A stretch of DNA of 64,000 nucleotides from Chthoniobacteraceae bacterium (GCA_028293625.1 JAQGOL010000040.1:179694-243693), one strand, 5' to 3'; counted from the stretch's first letter, positions 27,804 through 38,181 are shown. The notes: generated from the letters alone by a model not told the origin. Program-made: numbers and translations.

Positions 27804-30800
27804 TTAATTGCTGCCGTAGACGATCCAGCGCGGGGTGGCGCGGAAATGCTGGAGCCAAACCTCGGGCTGGGCGAAAAGATCGAGAATCAACGCGCTACGC
27901 CCCGCGCGTTTCCCTAGCGGAAAGCGATCCGGGTCCACGACCACACCCTTTTTCAGCCAATCTTCATAGCGCCCTTGCATCGGACCGCCATCCAACGAGA
28001 CGCCGTTGCCCCAGATCCGCATGGGCAGGTGCGCCGCTTCGCGCAGAATGGCCAGGTGAGACTCCTCGATCCCGTGTCTTTTCACGGCTTGAAGGAAGCT
28101 CTGCACGGCCGCAAACGGAGCGGAGGCCGCGCTCTGGGCGAGCCTGGCCTGCAATTGCTCCGCCACGGCTTCTCTTCGCAGAGGCTGATCCCCGGGAAAG
28201 AAGACCTCCGCCCAGACCAGACGCCGTGACGCGGCTTCCGGCCGGATCTCGAGCCCAATGGACCAATGGTGGTGATCGACCCTGGCGGTCGGCGCTTCGG
28301 CCCCCAAGATCGGCGCTTCGGCCTCCGCGGTGATGAGGTCCCCCAGCCGCAGGCGCTGCTGAAAGGTGTTTGAGTGGATGACCGCATACTGCTGCCCGAC
28401 TGCATCCAGCATAGGGTGGTAATCGTAGCTCGCGGTCGCGCTGTCCCGGCTGAACGGCTGCTCCAACCAGGCGAACTGCAACCGATTGTTCACTCTCTGC
28501 AGAATAAACATCTCGTCCTTCTCGAAACTGTACCCGGGGTAGTCCGATCTCCCCCGCACGTTGGTCGCAGCCCCATTCGGGAGGCCATCTTTCGCGCCGG
28601 AAGCACCCAAAATCCCGCTGAGGCGCCTCTTTTTCTCGGCCAGCTCGCTGGATCGCTGCATCTGCGGCGTTGCCCAGATATCCTTAAGGATTTGCCGAAA
28701 TTTTGCGAGTTGCGGGTCCCTCTGCGGCACGTCGTGCCAGACGTATTTCCACTGGCGCGTTTCCGCATTATACGGCGAGATGACGTTTTCCGGGTCCGAA
28801 GCCGCCACCGGACAGTGTTCGCAGAGATGGGTTTTCATTGTGGCCGCGAGAGGTGGAAGCGTGGCCTCGCAACCTATCGCCAGGCTCCATTTGTCAGGGG
28901 CGATCTCCGGCGGCGCACTCACGCGGGCCAGCAGTTCCTCACCCAGCGCTTGGTAGGCGCTGGAAAGATCGAGCCCGCCATCCGCGGTCTCAGAGGCAAA
29001 GGTCGGATGCACCGCCGGCGAAGGACGCGCAAAGAGCCGCACCTTCCATGGCTTCTCGTCTTCCCCCTCGATGATCGCAAGCCGCGCCGGCCGAGGCGCG
29101 TCGAGAATCAGTTCGTCATCGCGCTGCAGGCTGCCCTCCGCAGCCTCCTCCTGTAGGATCTTCACGATCGGCTGCCACTCCTCCACCTCACATTCGTGCA
29201 CGCTTGGCAAGGCTTTCGGGCAGACCAGCCGGTGGGTGCCCAGACGGCCATCCGCCTTGCGCTCGATCACGGCGATGCTCTCTTTTGTGTACAGATAAAA
29301 GGCGGCATCCGTCTCCCCCAGGTACTTTGGCCCACCCGCTCTTGTCTTCTGCACCAGCCGGGCGAATTGTCCGGTCAAAGAGGCGAAAGTTTTCTCCTGG
29401 CACTCCCCCTCCGTGGTGGGCAGGAGGCGGTGTTGCAGAAGCGGATCGTTTTTGGCAAAGCTATGCTTCACTAACTGGCCGTCTTTTTTCAGGCGCGTGA
29501 AATAAGTGCGCCAGCCGCCGGCCTTGATGATCACCGTCGCATGCGCGCTTTCATCCGCCGTTCCTTCGGGCGCGTCGCTGGGATCGTAGACCTCATTGGC
29601 CGGATGAGTGCAGTGCCACACCTCCAGCGCCTCAGAATCTTTGGCCGCAGCCTCGGAACTTGAGCCGGCAGCCACCGCCTGGCGGATCGCCATCAATGCA
29701 GCTGCCGGCATGGAACCGCTCGACCCTTCCTCCGGCACGACGATCGCCAGCAAAGCCTCCACCATGTCATGGGTCAATTTTGAGGGCGCCTTCTCCGGCG
29801 CCGGCAGGAGTTTGCCAGCCTTCGCCGGGATCAGCGTGCGCGGCGGATTTTTGTCTGCGTCGGCTTCTTCTTTTTTGAAATACAGCGGGCAGGCGTAGGC
29901 CACGTCACCCTGAATTGCCACGCGCCAGACGCGCTGGCCTCCCCTCGCCCAGCTCCAGTGCGCGGCCTGCTTACCGTCGATGCTCTCCACCAGCCAACTC
30001 TTGGTCTCATTCAAAATCGACGGCAACTTATCTTTGACTCCCTGTGCATAAAAAACTGGCGTGCCCCCTTCGCTCAGTCCGGCTTCGGTGACTTCATTGC
30101 CTGGAGGCTTCTGGTCGAGCTTTTTCTCGCCCCCCTTCTTCTCGTCACTTGTTTTCTCCGGCGGCATTTTCGGAACCCCTATTTTCTCGTCGGCCTTTTG
30201 TTCTTTCCCGTTGCCCTGGTCGTTTGGGGGACCGTGCGTTTCGCCAGGCTCTTGCCCGCTGCCGCCGGATTGAGCCTTCGTATCATCGCCTCTCTTTCCA
30301 GAGTCCCCCTCTTTACCGCCGTGTCCTGCGCCGATGGAGATTTTTCCTTTCAAGAGTTGGGCCAGGTCTTCCAGGCGGAAATCGAACAGTCCGGCAATGA
30401 GGTCGAGCAGCAGACCCGGGGTTAGCTCTTCCACACTTGGGACACTCACGGAGAGTGGAATGAAGAGCACCGAAAACTTCGCCTGGGCGCGACTTTGGTT
30501 CACCGAAACCTCTGCGGATCCGATCTTCGGGCAGAATTTGACCGCCACACGACCTTTCGCATTGAACCGCAATGGCCCTCGACCGATTTGCGCACCGATA
30601 TCGAAGAAATCCGCCTGTCCGATCAGGAGATCCACATTTCCGGCGGCCTTAACCGCCACCGCCCCATCTCCGAAGTGAATCTTCAGGTTCGTATCGGCAA
30701 TGTGCATCCGGAAGAGATCGAGCGGCATCCTCGACTCGAAAATGCCCTGCTTAAAATCCAACTTGGATTCGCGCTCCGGTTTGAAAATGTACGCCAGCAC

Positions 30801-33800
30801 TCCGAGCGCTTTGTCCCGGGAGTACAAAGTGGCCGCTCCCATATCAAGTACGGCCTTCGACTCAAAGAGGTCGAGCGAATCCAACACCCTCATCACGCCG
30901 ATGAGGGGAATCTTCCCTTGCTCGATCGAGCGCAAATCAAACGAGAGCGTTGAGACGACTTTCAGCAACCGAGTCAGCTCCGGTGCGACAAAGGTCAAAT
31001 CGCCATGCACCTGAAAGCGTCCAGCTTCTCGCGGATAGAAGGTCCCGCCGACTTTATGCAGGCAGCAAATCCCCTCGCTGGCGGTGCGCACCATCTGGTC
31101 CAGCGCCGCTGCCAGCAACTGTGATCCGACCTCCAGCTGCTCTGGCAACTCTACCCCGTTTTGACCGATGGTCAACGTCAGGCCGATGTGAAAGAATTGG
31201 CTGACATCAAACGCAATAGTGGCATGCACGCGCGGCGGATCGAGCTGGAACGGGGGGTTGGCCAACTCGATGGAGAGCGCGCCGGGAATATTGATCTTAA
31301 AGGCGGCCCGCGCCCACGCCTCCACCTTTCCGAGGAACAGTTGCGCGATCGCGTCGCGGTCGAACCGAAGATCCGGGTAGACCTGGACCGGGAACTCGTA
31401 GCTCTCCTTCATGAACTCCATCGTGGCAATGACGCCGATCCGCACATCCGGCGTGAGCCGGGTCTTTTCGCTCGATGAATCCAACCGCACACTCTTTACG
31501 GGACCGATCCCTGAGATGCTCAAGTCCTGCTTTTGCAGCTGCGCCAGCAGCGCCGCCTCCAGGGTGGCGCGGAGCGTGCCCGTAAAATCCGCTGTCACGC
31601 CGGAAGGGGCCAGCGCGATCTCCTTCGTAACAATTTCCATGTCGATGGCTTTCAGCTCCAAGTGGACACGAAATGCCAGACCGCCCTGGTACCAATGGAG
31701 ATCGGTAAGGCGAAGTCCGCCAAACCCGTCACCTTCGGGCAACTGCAGGATGTTCCGCACCGCTGCCTTGAAATTCTCCTCATCGGCAGGCGTGCGAAAG
31801 CTGGCGCCGCGGAAGTCGAAACGCGGCGCTTTCGTCCACTGGCGCGTGGCCGGATCGTACCCATCGAGCAGGAGCAGATTTTGAATGGTAAAGGGGTACG
31901 TGGGGCCGCCCAGTTCACAGCTGCTCTGAATGCGATAAGCGCCCGACGCCGGAACGTATTCCACCGGCGTCACTTTCATTTTCAGCAGATTGCCAAGGAG
32001 ATTGAATTCAATCGCGCCCAGCTCCGCGATCCGCTCGGCGATTGCACCGTGCGCCTGCTCCGCGAGCACGCGGGTGATCTCCTGGCGCGCCCCATTCAGC
32101 CATCCCTGCCAGTCACCGAGCGAGATTTCCCAGGGGTGATCCGCATTGAGCGGGCGAAAAAGCACTTTGACCACGGGCGACTGCTCCAGTTGCACTTGCA
32201 GCCGGCCGAAGGAGACTTGCGCCGTCGCTCCCAGGGCCGGCCCGTCCTTTTCCTCGGGGCCTGTGAAATCAATCGAGAGATAATCATCGATCTCCCCAGG
32301 CCAGGTTGGCAGGGCTTTCCGCAGATGTGCCAGAAGCGTCTCGCGAAAGTACTTCCGCATGGCCTCAGTCGCGCGGAACCCAGAAACGCACACCCTGGGT
32401 GTATCCGATCCGTGAATCGAAAGCGCAAACTCGCACTCGGCCAGGGGCAGTCCATCCTTTTCCAGCCGTATCGTGCGGGGCCAGGCGGGTGACCCGTTCG
32501 AAACCGGAAGCGCCGCCACTTCGATCCCGAGCACACGCTTCGCTGCGATCACGCGGAAGGCGCGGTTCCAGACCGCCGTCAGCGCCTCCTTCTCCGCTTG
32601 GCGCAGTTTCTCGAGCAGTTGCGTCTGGACCGAGATGCTGCCGTCGTAGATATTCAAGGTCAGCGTGGTTGGCGGCAACGGAACGGGCTCCAAGCCGAAC
32701 ATCTCCAGATTCGGCTCCACCCCCTGCAGCGTAAAAGTGAGCACGCCAGTATTGGAATCAATGATGGCGTCTGCCTCCTTGGCAAGCCACGCAGGGAAGC
32801 CAAGCGTTACAAAGGCCTTGCGCACGGCGGCATGGTCCACGCGCACGCTCCACCCCTCTGGCGCCACAAAGCGCCCTCGGTCCAGGATCATGCGGTTCAG
32901 CGTGACGCCGAGGAAGATTTCCTCATCGGGCTTGATTGAGTCCGGCGTAGCCGAGTGAGGAGATCCGTCCGAAGCGGGGGCGACGGTGCCAGGCCGTTTT
33001 TTTACTGCGAGCGACATCACGACGTCTGCCTTCCGCACGAGAAAGAATTTTACCTGCACCCGCAGATCTTCCGTAGGCTCGGATTGCGGCTCGATGTGAG
33101 CCCGGAGCCAGACCTGCTCGCGGGCCGCGACGGGAAAATCGATTACCCGCGAGCGCTCCAGTGCCTCGCGTCCCGCTACAGCAACTTCACGACCCTTTTT
33201 GATCGCCGCGAGCGCGGCGGCATGCGCCGAGCGAAATTTTTCGATACGGGCTTCGGCAGCCTCGGTGAACTGCACGAGCTGCTTTTCGAGTTCGAGCGCC
33301 TTTCCCATGGCGTCCTGCGGATTCAGCGCACCTTTCCGCAAGACCGCGGTCTCGCCCTCCATGACAATCGTCGAAAAGGCTTTCTGAAACTGCCCCACCA
33401 ATGGCTCCAGCTCGGCGCGAGAGAAAAACTGCTCCAGCTGCGGCTGCTCCGTGAACGCCTGCAGCAGGCCGAGCCGCTCATCGAGCAATTTGCGCCGCTT
33501 CTCGGCGCGCTCGAGTGCTAGCTGCAACTCGCCCGGCGCCGTCAGTTCATCAAGCAATTTGCGCCACTTCTCGGCGCGCTCAAGCGCTTGCTCCGGCGCC
33601 TTGAGTTGAGCGAGAGCGTCTCTACCTGCGCTGATCTTCTCGATCACGGCACGCAATTCATCGGCAAAGAAGTAGCGAGCCGGGACCAATCGCGCCTTCA
33701 GAGCAAGGAGGCTGGGCGGAACGGCCAGTTCAGCCTTCGTCGCCCGCGATTGTTCCCGGGCATTCTTAAAAATATCCGCATTGGCCTGGTAGCCCTGGGC

Positions 33801-34262
33801 GAAGAGCTGTTGGAGGAGCTCGCTCACCACGTTTTCTGTCGCCGCGCCCTCTGTCTTTGACGCCTCCTGGCGGAGGTGCTGGCCCAAGTCGACGAAGAAA
33901 GCGTTCATCAGTGCCTGCGGTTGCTTGTCGAGGAATCCCTTGTCCATCAGCAGTAAATGCTGCGCATCCTTGAGCCACTCGCCACGCTGCTCTTGCGCCA
34001 ACGTCTCAGCGCGGATGGCGAGGGCTTGCTCTGCAGATTCCGGAGGGCGCGGCTTGGTCGTCTCTTCATTTGCCGCCGGGCTGACCAGGAAACTCTCTTC
34101 AACCGCGGCGAGCGCCGTCATGACCTTTTCCACAGGAGCCAGCTCCTCTCCGGCCGCGACGAAAGCGCCTCCGCCACTCGCGAGGAGAATGGCGGAAGCG
34201 GCTAAGAGACGCAACCAACGCTGGAAGCGTGCAAAAGAGGAAGAAGGCAAGGGACTTAGCAT
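27804..34262 (-). CDS. Giant exported protein (2152 residues), first gene of the envelope-motor operon
   Basis: An N-terminal signal peptide (WLRLLAASAILLASGGGAFV, cleavage near residue 38) sends the protein to the periplasm or beyond. Residues about 40-380 are helical/coiled coil and include a tandem 23-residue repeat (DNA 33479-33584, offset 69 bp; ERAEKWRKLLDE / ERAEKRRKLLDE). Residues about 390-1290 are many amphipathic beta strands with recurrent hydrophobic-polar alternation, reminiscent of AsmA/TamB-like lipid-transfer grooves. About 1300-1400 is a Lys/Gly/Glu-rich disordered linker. The remaining about 750 residues form a separate, unrecognised domain. It has no transmembrane anchor. 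As first gene of the operon with the motor proteins it is the likely load or effector. The AsmA comparison is impressionistic. Confidence 0.78.
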   Translation of the reverse strand: MLSPLPSSSFARFQRWLRLLAASAILLASGGGAFVAAGEELAPVEKVMTALAAVEESFLVSPAANEETTKPRPPESAEQALAIRAETLAQEQRGEWLKDAQHLLLMDKGFLDKQPQALMNAFFVDLGQHLRQEASKTEGAATENVVSELLQQLFAQGYQANADIFKNAREQSRATKAELAVPPSLLALKARLVPARYFFADELRAVIEKISAGRDALAQLKAPEQALERAEKWRKLLDELTAPGELQLALERAEKRRKLLDERLGLLQAFTEQPQLEQFFSRAELEPLVGQFQKAFSTIVMEGETAVLRKGALNPQDAMGKALELEKQLVQFTEAAEARIEKFRSAHAAALAAIKKGREVAVAGREALERSRVIDFPVAAREQVWLRAHIEPQSEPTEDLRVQVKFFLVRKADVVMSLAVKKRPGTVAPASDGSPHSATPDSIKPDEEIFLGVTLNRMILDRGRFVAPEGWSVRVDHAAVRKAFVTLGFPAWLAKEADAIIDSNTGVLTFTLQGVEPNLEMFGLEPVPLPPTTLTLNIYDGSISVQTQLLEKLRQAEKEALTAVWNRAFRVIAAKRVLGIEVAALPVSNGSPAWPRTIRLEKDGLPLAECEFALSIHGSDTPRVCVSGFRATEAMRKYFRETLLAHLRKALPTWPGEIDDYLSIDFTGPEEKDGPALGATAQVSFGRLQVQLEQSPVVKVLFRPLNADHPWEISLGDWQGWLNGARQEITRVLAEQAHGAIAERIAELGAIEFNLLGNLLKMKVTPVEYVPASGAYRIQSSCELGGPTYPFTIQNLLLLDGYDPATRQWTKAPRFDFRGASFRTPADEENFKAAVRNILQLPEGDGFGGLRLTDLHWYQGGLAFRVHLELKAIDMEIVTKEIALAPSGVTADFTGTLRATLEAALLAQLQKQDLSISGIGPVKSVRLDSSSEKTRLTPDVRIGVIATMEFMKESYEFPVQVYPDLRFDRDAIAQLFLGKVEAWARAAFKINIPGALSIELANPPFQLDPPRVHATIAFDVSQFFHIGLTLTIGQNGVELPEQLEVGSQLLAAALDQMVRTASEGICCLHKVGGTFYPREAGRFQVHGDLTFVAPELTRLLKVVSTLSFDLRSIEQGKIPLIGVMRVLDSLDLFESKAVLDMGAATLYSRDKALGVLAYIFKPERESKLDFKQGIFESRMPLDLFRMHIADTNLKIHFGDGAVAVKAAGNVDLLIGQADFFDIGAQIGRGPLRFNAKGRVAVKFCPKIGSAEVSVNQSRAQAKFSVLFIPLSVSVPSVEELTPGLLLDLIAGLFDFRLEDLAQLLKGKISIGAGHGGKEGDSGKRGDDTKAQSGGSGQEPGETHGPPNDQGNGKEQKADEKIGVPKMPPEKTSDEKKGGEKKLDQKPPGNEVTEAGLSEGGTPVFYAQGVKDKLPSILNETKSWLVESIDGKQAAHWSWARGGQRVWRVAIQGDVAYACPLYFKKEEADADKNPPRTLIPAKAGKLLPAPEKAPSKLTHDMVEALLAIVVPEEGSSGSMPAAALMAIRQAVAAGSSSEAAAKDSEALEVWHCTHPANEVYDPSDAPEGTADESAHATVIIKAGGWRTYFTRLKKDGQLVKHSFAKNDPLLQHRLLPTTEGECQEKTFASLTGQFARLVQKTRAGGPKYLGETDAAFYLYTKESIAVIERKADGRLGTHRLVCPKALPSVHECEVEEWQPIVKILQEEAAEGSLQRDDELILDAPRPARLAIIEGEDEKPWKVRLFARPSPAVHPTFASETADGGLDLSSAYQALGEELLARVSAPPEIAPDKWSLAIGCEATLPPLAATMKTHLCEHCPVAASDPENVISPYNAETRQWKYVWHDVPQRDPQLAKFRQILKDIWATPQMQRSSELAEKKRRLSGILGASGAKDGLPNGAATNVRGRSDYPGYSFEKDEMFILQRVNNRLQFAWLEQPFSRDSATASYDYHPMLDAVGQQYAVIHSNTFQQRLRLGDLITAEAEAPILGAEAPTARVDHHHWSIGLEIRPEAASRRLVWAEVFFPGDQPLRREAVAEQLQARLAQSAASAPFAAVQSFLQAVKRHGIEESHLAILREAAHLPMRIWGNGVSLDGGPMQGRYEDWLKKGVVVDPDRFPLGKRAGRSALILDLFAQPEVWLQHFRATPRWIVYGSN

Positions 34263-34408
34263 ATAGGGATGGCAGCTTGGGCGCGGAGATTAGCAACTTC
34301 GCGATTTAATGCCATCCCTATCATTTAGAGTGCAGCCTTCCTCCGGCCAAAACCGTCGTGCATCCTTAAGGCTCGTATCCGCAATATATACGCAAGCTAG
34401 TGCTTTTA

Positions 34409-35270
34409 GAGGGTGTTATTAACTTTGGCCTGCCAGGATGGAGAAGATTTGGGAAAGCATTACGGAGGCGAAAGCAGCGAAGTGAAGTCCGACAAGGATT
34501 TCGGGCAAGCGCTCATAGTCTCTCACATGCCGGCGAAAGAGTGTCAGCCAGCCAAAAGAACGCTCAACTACCCAGCGCCGAGGCAGTAGAATAAAGCCTT
34601 GGTTCCCTCGGGGCGCTTGACTACTTCCAAACGGATTCCGTGCTCAGCGGTTTGCGCTGCAGCTTCCTCACCGCTATAGCCCTGGTCAGCAAACATCACC
34701 TCGACGTTCTCGCCTGTAGCTTCCTGCACTTTTTTGGCCAGCTCTCCAACTTGTGCACGGTCTTGTTCGTTTGCAGGGGTCACATGGGCGGCAAGAAGAT
34801 TGCCCAAAACGTCCACGACCATGTGCAGCTTGCTGCCCTTCTTTTTCTTATTTGCGTTATAGCCGCCGCGATCTCCGTTTTCAATGCTGCCGTGCAACGT
34901 GCGGCTATCAATGATCCCGGCAGTCGGGTTGGCGTTTCTACCATCCAGCAACCGCAAAAGCACTCGCAGGTCATGGACCACATCCTCGAAAACGCCCGCT
35001 TTAAGCCAGCGCTGCGTCTGCTGGTAAACAACGTAGTAAGGAGGAAAATTGGTAGGCATCATCCGCCAGGGAGCACCGGCGCGAACTATCCAGCGCATCG
35101 CGTTGAAGACTTCGCGCAAGGGATGTTCTCGCTGTGGAGCGTCCTCTTTCATCAGGGTCAGATACGGCACTACAAATGCCCATTCGTCGTCACTCACATC
35201 GCTTGGGTATTGCTTCCGTTCGGTCATGCCAAATTGACACTTCTTGAAGAAAAAAGTGCATAACACCCTC
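34409..35270. mobile_element. IS5-family element (IS427-like group), about 862 bp
   Basis: Terminal inverted repeats GAGGGTGTTAT (34409-34419) and ATAACACCCTC (35260-35270) are exact. Both ends are flanked by TTA (34406-34408 and 35271-35273), a 3-bp target duplication of the TNA type used by IS427-group elements. The transposase fills the element on the minus strand. Insertion lies between the giant-protein gene start and the exported-protein gene at 35332, interrupting neither, though it may separate them from promoters. Confidence 0.85.
34419..35227 (-). CDS. IS5-family transposase in two frames
   Basis: From the ATG at 35227 ([16 protein letters not shown]) the first frame carries the N-terminal IS5 domain and DDE residues ([20 protein letters not shown]) to a stop at 34568. 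The second frame continues [18 protein letters not shown], with the final DDE Glu, to a stop at 34419-34421. The shift falls near 34595, at an AAGGC where relatives would have AAGGGC. IS427-group elements often make the full transposase by frameshifting, so this may be programmed rather than damage; a one-base deletion is the alternative. Confidence 0.8.
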
Positions 35271-35331
35271 TTAGAAGTCTGACCGACGGTGGCCGTCGTG
35301 CTTGACAAGCTATGCTAACTAAGGGTTGCAT

Positions 35332-35931
35332 ATGACTATGCAAAGCTACTCCCTCCTCGCTCGCGTGTTTCTGCTTTTAGCCCTCGCCGCTACCTCTGCA
35401 TGGGCCGTCGAGATCGACGATGCCAAAGTGGAAAAATGGATCGGAGCGGGCTACACCAAAGCTGGAGAGGCTGTAGGAGACGCCAAAACCAAAATCGCCA
35501 AGCTCTACACCGTGGAGGAACTTAAGCAGGGCTGGACTCGGCTGAAGCACTGCCGTGATTTAGGCAATGCCGATCTCCATCTCGCTGCGGCGGAGCATTA
35601 TGTCTTTGCGCGCCTGATCGCCGCCAGCCAGGGTGATACGGCCTATCGAAAGCTGCCCAAATGGTATGAGACGGCTAAGTCCTTCGCGAATAAACTCGAC
35701 CTCGAAAAATATATTCAGTCATCTGATCAACCCGTTTCACCCGTGAATGCCAAGGTGACGAAGTGGGGCGAAAATGGGATCGAGCGAGGACTGGCTGATT
35801 ATAAGCAACTCACCGGGCAGGATCCGAAAGCGGGCTCCGCTGCCGTGGAGACACTAATCGCCAGCAGCTACGGCCTCTACTACTATCCACATAGAAAAGC
35901 CACCGGCGTGTGCGATGTGCAGGCGCCCTAA
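35332..35931 (+). CDS. Exported protein of unknown function
   Basis: About 199 residues with a clear signal peptide (LLARVFLLLALAATSAWAVE, cleavage after AWA). The mature protein is helical: repeated charged helices (DAKVEKWIGAGYTKAGEAVG, ADLHLAAAEHYVFARLIAAS). AAGGG at 35321-35325 gives 6-bp spacing to the ATG at 35332, preferred over the upstream TTG at 35326. Not recognised. It is transcribed away from the IS5 element and opposite to the motor operon. Confidence 0.6.
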   Translation: MTMQSYSLLARVFLLLALAATSAWAVEIDDAKVEKWIGAGYTKAGEAVGDAKTKIAKLYTVEELKQGWTRLKHCRDLGNADLHLAAAEHYVFARLIAASQGDTAYRKLPKWYETAKSFANKLDLEKYIQSSDQPVSPVNAKVTKWGENGIERGLADYKQLTGQDPKAGSAAVETLIASSYGLYYYPHRKATGVCDVQAP

Positions 35932-36312
35932 CGCAATATACCTCCGAGTGCTGGAAAGAGGGTGATCGATGAGCGGCGATCCTCGCGCAAGCTGGGCGGA
36001 GAGATGGAGCATCACGGTGCTCACAGAGTGCGGCGACAGCTAGACCCAAAACAAGCGAACTGCTGGCGCAAAGTGACGGATTCCGGCACGGATTTTCCAA
36101 ATGATTGTGCGCGTTCGACAATGATGTACGCAGCTTTTTCCTAAAACGGCATTGCAAAGCGTCGGGCGGCACTATTTTCGGGCCGTTCGCCAGCAAATGG
36201 GCGTTCGGCCTGTGCTTGTAAGCATGGCTCCGCTTATCTGCTTACCTTTTGGAGTAAGCAACCGGATGCTATTTACTCTTGGATCAAGCCGATCGGGCTT
36301 GGATCGTCTCGT
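35932..36312. other. Intergenic, left side of the IS1380 transposase
   Basis: No gene seen in about 380 bp. A hairpin TGCTTAC-N8-GTAAGCA lies near 36239-36260. It should include the left end of the IS1380-type element, but I could not match inverted ends. Confidence 0.35.
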
Positions 36313-37878
36313 TTAGGTAACTCCAAGCTCCTGTATCCGCTCCCAAGCCGCGAAAAAGTCTTTGAGCCAGGAGTTGTAGTTTAAAATGCGGTAGATGACG
36401 CGGCGGCCAGCGCGCACGATTTGCGCGGGCAACAGCACGATGCTTTGCAAAAAGCGTCTGAATTCCATGCGCACAAGCTCCACTCCACGTTCCTGATTGG
36501 GCACCAATAATCCAAACCAGGCTTTGAGGTTCCACGCCAAGGCTGACATCACCATATAGGCCCAGTTGCTTGTCAGATTGTCGACTGGCATCCGCATTGC
36601 ATTGACCCCGTTTTTAAGCTGCTCAATCACGTTCTCCTGATCGCAGCGCTCATTGGCCAGCTCCACGATTTTCTTTTTACTTAAGTCACGTCGGATGGTG
36701 ATATAGAAAAAGTAGCGAACCTCCTCAGAGATAACTTTTTCGCCTTTGCACACGCTGATATTCTTTCGCAAAGCAACCAGGCGGTAGTCCTGGGCGCACT
36801 TCAATGGCCGATACTCCAGCTCCGCCACGCTCTCGCTCTTGAGAACCTGGTTCGTATAACCCTTTTCGCGTACTACCTGCTCCTTGACCCGATCGCGCTT
36901 CGGCCGTGGCTTCGTCTTGATCTCATACTTGGGTGGGCGCTCAAGCAGCGTCCACGCAGCCTCGGGAAGCGACGCGGCCAGTCCAACTACTTTGGCGTGC
37001 GCATCCATTCCGAAGATAAACTTGGTTCCTTCTTTATCCCAACGATCCAGCTCGCCCGTAAGTGTATAGTCTGTGTCGCCTCGCAGCGTGATTTTTTTAG
37101 AGCGCTTTCTTACAAGGGCAATCGACTGGTCTATCCACGGAACGCATCCGTCGTGGCTGACTACGTTGCCCGGACGGTTGATCGCGTAAAGCGTTTCCTT
37201 TGTATTGGCCAAAGAAATAATGAGCGGATGATAGCCCCAAATGCCTTTGTAGGAGAGCGACATTCCGCCTTTGCATTCTCCGTGCGTGCCAGCAATGGTG
37301 CCGTCAATATCAATGAAGGCCTCCTTGAGGAAGCTGCGGGGCTGAAGCTTCCATACCCGCAGTCGCGTTTCATTGATGGCTTCCATCAAATCGCAAATGG
37401 AGCTTGTGGTAAAACGCCGGGTGAAATCTCCGCTGGTAGTTGGATCAGGAATACGCTGAACGTTGAGAGCGTCAAGGAATGCCTCGTCGTTGCGGCGTAG
37501 TTCAATGTCCTCCAGGCATACGCCGCCAAGCAAAGCGTTGTAGGCGATATTTAGCACGTGATCACTCTCATGATAGGGCAGGTGAATCTTTAGAAGGTGC
37601 AGGCGCTTGTCGATCTCCCCGGCCAAGCCGATCCGTTGCACCATCGTATGAAGGGCTCCGATACCGCCGCAGTTTATCGCGCGTGTCCGTTCGGCCATCT
37701 CAAGCCGGATGTTGACAGCGCCCATTACGGGCGTGGCACCTGCGCCCTGATTGGTTTTGGGATCAAGCCTGCGCTGGATTCGACTCTTGCGGTTTCGGAG
37801 GATTTTGGGATAAGTTCTTTTCACTCGAAATGCTGGTTTTGTTTGATCGCCCGGTTTCGCCACCTGACGGCAGATCAA
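36313..37878 (-). CDS. IS1380-family transposase
   Basis: A 521-residue DDE transposase. Landmarks are FIDIDGTIAGTHGE (first catalytic Asp), TLRGDTDYT (second), the IS1380-type NERCDQENVIEQLKNGVNAM with the catalytic Glu, and MVMSALAWNLKAWFGLL near the end. Length is slightly above the usual 440-480; the true start may be the Met before GAVNIRLEMAERTRA (about 50 residues in). The frame is intact. I could not find the terminal inverted repeats or target duplication by eye, so the element limits are undefined. Confidence 0.85.
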   Translation of the reverse strand: MICRQVAKPGDQTKPAFRVKRTYPKILRNRKSRIQRRLDPKTNQGAGATPVMGAVNIRLEMAERTRAINCGGIGALHTMVQRIGLAGEIDKRLHLLKIHLPYHESDHVLNIAYNALLGGVCLEDIELRRNDEAFLDALNVQRIPDPTTSGDFTRRFTTSSICDLMEAINETRLRVWKLQPRSFLKEAFIDIDGTIAGTHGECKGGMSLSYKGIWGYHPLIISLANTKETLYAINRPGNVVSHDGCVPWIDQSIALVRKRSKKITLRGDTDYTLTGELDRWDKEGTKFIFGMDAHAKVVGLAASLPEAAWTLLERPPKYEIKTKPRPKRDRVKEQVVREKGYTNQVLKSESVAELEYRPLKCAQDYRLVALRKNISVCKGEKVISEEVRYFFYITIRRDLSKKKIVELANERCDQENVIEQLKNGVNAMRMPVDNLTSNWAYMVMSALAWNLKAWFGLLVPNQERGVELVRMEFRRFLQSIVLLPAQIVRAGRRVIYRILNYNSWLKDFFAAWERIQELGVT

Positions 37879-38181
37879 GCATACATCAGCATTTCGAGCC
37901 TTCCTCCCGTTTTTCGCGACGCTAGCGCGCTTGCTTAAGGGCTAGATGTGCGCGCCGCTGATTTGGAAGACAGCTTGGTGGAGCAGACCGCTGGTGTGTG
38001 CATCAATTTCTATAGTTGAGTGATTTTGGCTCGAAGAGGTTAATTTGGTTTAGCTCGTGCTGTAGCTATTACGCGGACCAATGCGGCTCCTGCTTACCTA
38101 ACCAGTGTCCTGAGTGATTAGATCGTTACATAATCCATCAGCTTTACAAGCTCCCGAAACCGGAGCGATTCAGAAAGCCTT
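37879..38181. other. Intergenic, right side of the IS1380 transposase
   Basis: About 300 bp with no supported gene; presumably the right end of the IS1380-type element plus the tail of the Clp-type gene. Confidence 0.35.

Noticed and set aside
36313-37878. IS1380 terminal inverted repeats and target duplication
   Set aside because: I compared the flanks at 36200-36312 and 37879-37980 by eye and found no convincing matching ends, so no element borders are given.
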